Assembly: GCA_964637705.1 (NCBI GenBank) | Contig: CAZWVM010000208.1 | Coordinates: 1 to 5,975 of the forward strand | DNA length: 5,975 bases | Reading direction: 5' to 3' | From: CAZWVM01 sp964637705 | Lineage (GTDB): Bacteria; UBA8481 | Part shown: piece by piece, positions 5,485-5,975 of the stretch | How the letters are laid out: every line of letters begins with the position of its first letter | Position numbering within the stretch: position 1 is the stretch's first letter | Notes under the pieces: model-generated | Seen by the model: only the letters and a program-made list of their open reading frames with translations | The model's database searches: none | Told to the model about the DNA's origin: nothing | Position numbers and translations under genes: made by a program

Positions 5485-5975
5485 CTAGAAAATCGCCCTC
5501 TTCAGTTCCTTGTGCGGATGGGGGATGACCACGGAGGAATGCAGGAGCCCGGTCTTCCTCGCCTCCTCCGCCGCGACCTTCATCGCGTCCTGCACCGGCC
5601 CGACCGCGCCCGTGAGAATGAAGAAACCCTTTCCGCCGATGCCCGTTGCGAGGCGCGCCTCGACCAGCGTCACCTCGGACTCCTTCGCGGCCGCGTCGGC
5701 GGCCCGGATCAGAGCGGAGACGGAGTAGGTCTCGAGCACACCCACGGCTTCCAGCATCTCCACCGTCACCGCTCCCGCCAGGGCCTTGAAGACGTCCTCG
5801 TGCACGTTCGGAATGATCGTGGTATCGACGACCGTGGAGGCCGCCTTCGCCTTTCCCGCCGCGATCGCCGTCTCGATCGACCCGACCTCGCCGCGAAAGA
5901 CCGAGACATACTTGCCCGGACAGATCGGGTGCGCGTCGATGAGCGTCACCTCCGCCGCCTTCAGCATCGCGTCCG
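5485..5975 (-). CDS. pduT: PduT-type BMC-T shell protein (5' end cut by window edge)
   Basis: The frame runs from beyond the right edge to TAG at 5485. It holds most of a first BMC domain and a complete second one, so it is a tandem-domain protein that forms pseudohexameric trimers in the shell. Numbering from the Met at 5967: domain 1 has MLKAAEVTLIDAHPICPGKY (1-20), RGEVGSIETAI, and IIPNVHEDV (51-59). Domain 2 (about 74-157) has AVGVLETYSV, ATGIGGKGFFILTG (107-120) and VIPHPHKEL near the end. The match to Salmonella/Citrobacter PduT runs through the whole frame, and Cys16 (codon 5922-5920) aligns with PduT Cys38, which binds a [4Fe-4S] cluster at the trimer centre. That alignment makes 5967 an internal Met, with about 20 residues lost off the edge. 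It is the first gene seen of this transcript. PduT-like type is strongly supported; cluster binding is inferred from the conserved cysteine. Confidence 0.95.
   Translation of the reverse strand, partial: DAMLKAAEVTLIDAHPICPGKYVSVFRGEVGSIETAIAAGKAKAASTVVDTTIIPNVHEDVFKALAGAVTVEMLEAVGVLETYSVSALIRAADAAAKESEVTLVEARLATGIGGKGFFILTGAVGPVQDAMKVAAEEARKTGLLHSSVVIPHPHKELKRAIF

Noticed and set aside
5965..5967. ATG at 5967 as the start of the shell protein
   Set aside because: Alignment with PduT places this Met near residue 23, and the frame stays open to the window edge with Ala-Asp before it, matching the GDAMLK region of PduT; it is internal.

Overview
All five genes in this window lie on the minus strand, so transcription runs from right to left. 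The DNA is very GC-rich, and long spurious open frames on the plus strand result from that. The sequence suggests a high-GC environmental bacterium, perhaps deltaproteobacterial, acidobacterial, planctomycetal or from a candidate phylum; nothing here fixes the taxon.

The window is part of a bacterial microcompartment (BMC) locus. In transcription order: (1) the 3' part of a PduT-type double-domain (BMC-T) shell protein, cut by the right edge, which keeps the cysteine that holds an Fe-S cluster in PduT; (2) a 158-aa protein built as a tandem duplication, each half being an encapsulation-peptide-like helix, a linker and a TPxARDxAxxLGxxI motif; (3) a predicted exported lipoprotein of the UshA/CpdB 5'-nucleotidase family, whose start overlaps the preceding stop (ATGA) and whose N-terminal region carries an imperfect inverted repeat; (4) a membrane diguanylate cyclase (TM - extracytoplasmic region - TM - HAMP - GAF - GGEEF) with an intact I-site; (5) after a short AT-richer gap with a plausible sigma-70 promoter, a large fusion protein: encapsulation-peptide-like helix, glycine/alanine linker, flavoprotein-like Rossmann domain, cysteine-containing segment, and a deoxyribose-5-phosphate aldolase (DeoC/DERA) domain cut by the left edge.

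The likely theme is use of deoxynucleotide or nucleic-acid debris. The lipoprotein would dephosphorylate extracellular nucleotides to nucleosides. After phosphorolysis and isomerisation, which are not encoded here, deoxyribose-5-phosphate would be split by the aldolase to glyceraldehyde-3-phosphate and acetaldehyde, a volatile toxic aldehyde of the type BMCs confine. This fits the class called sugar-phosphate-utilizing (SPU) BMCs, whose signature enzyme is a DeoC-type aldolase. The less expected parts are the aldolase fusion, the duplicated helper protein, and the nucleotidase and c-di-GMP synthase inside the shell-gene cluster.
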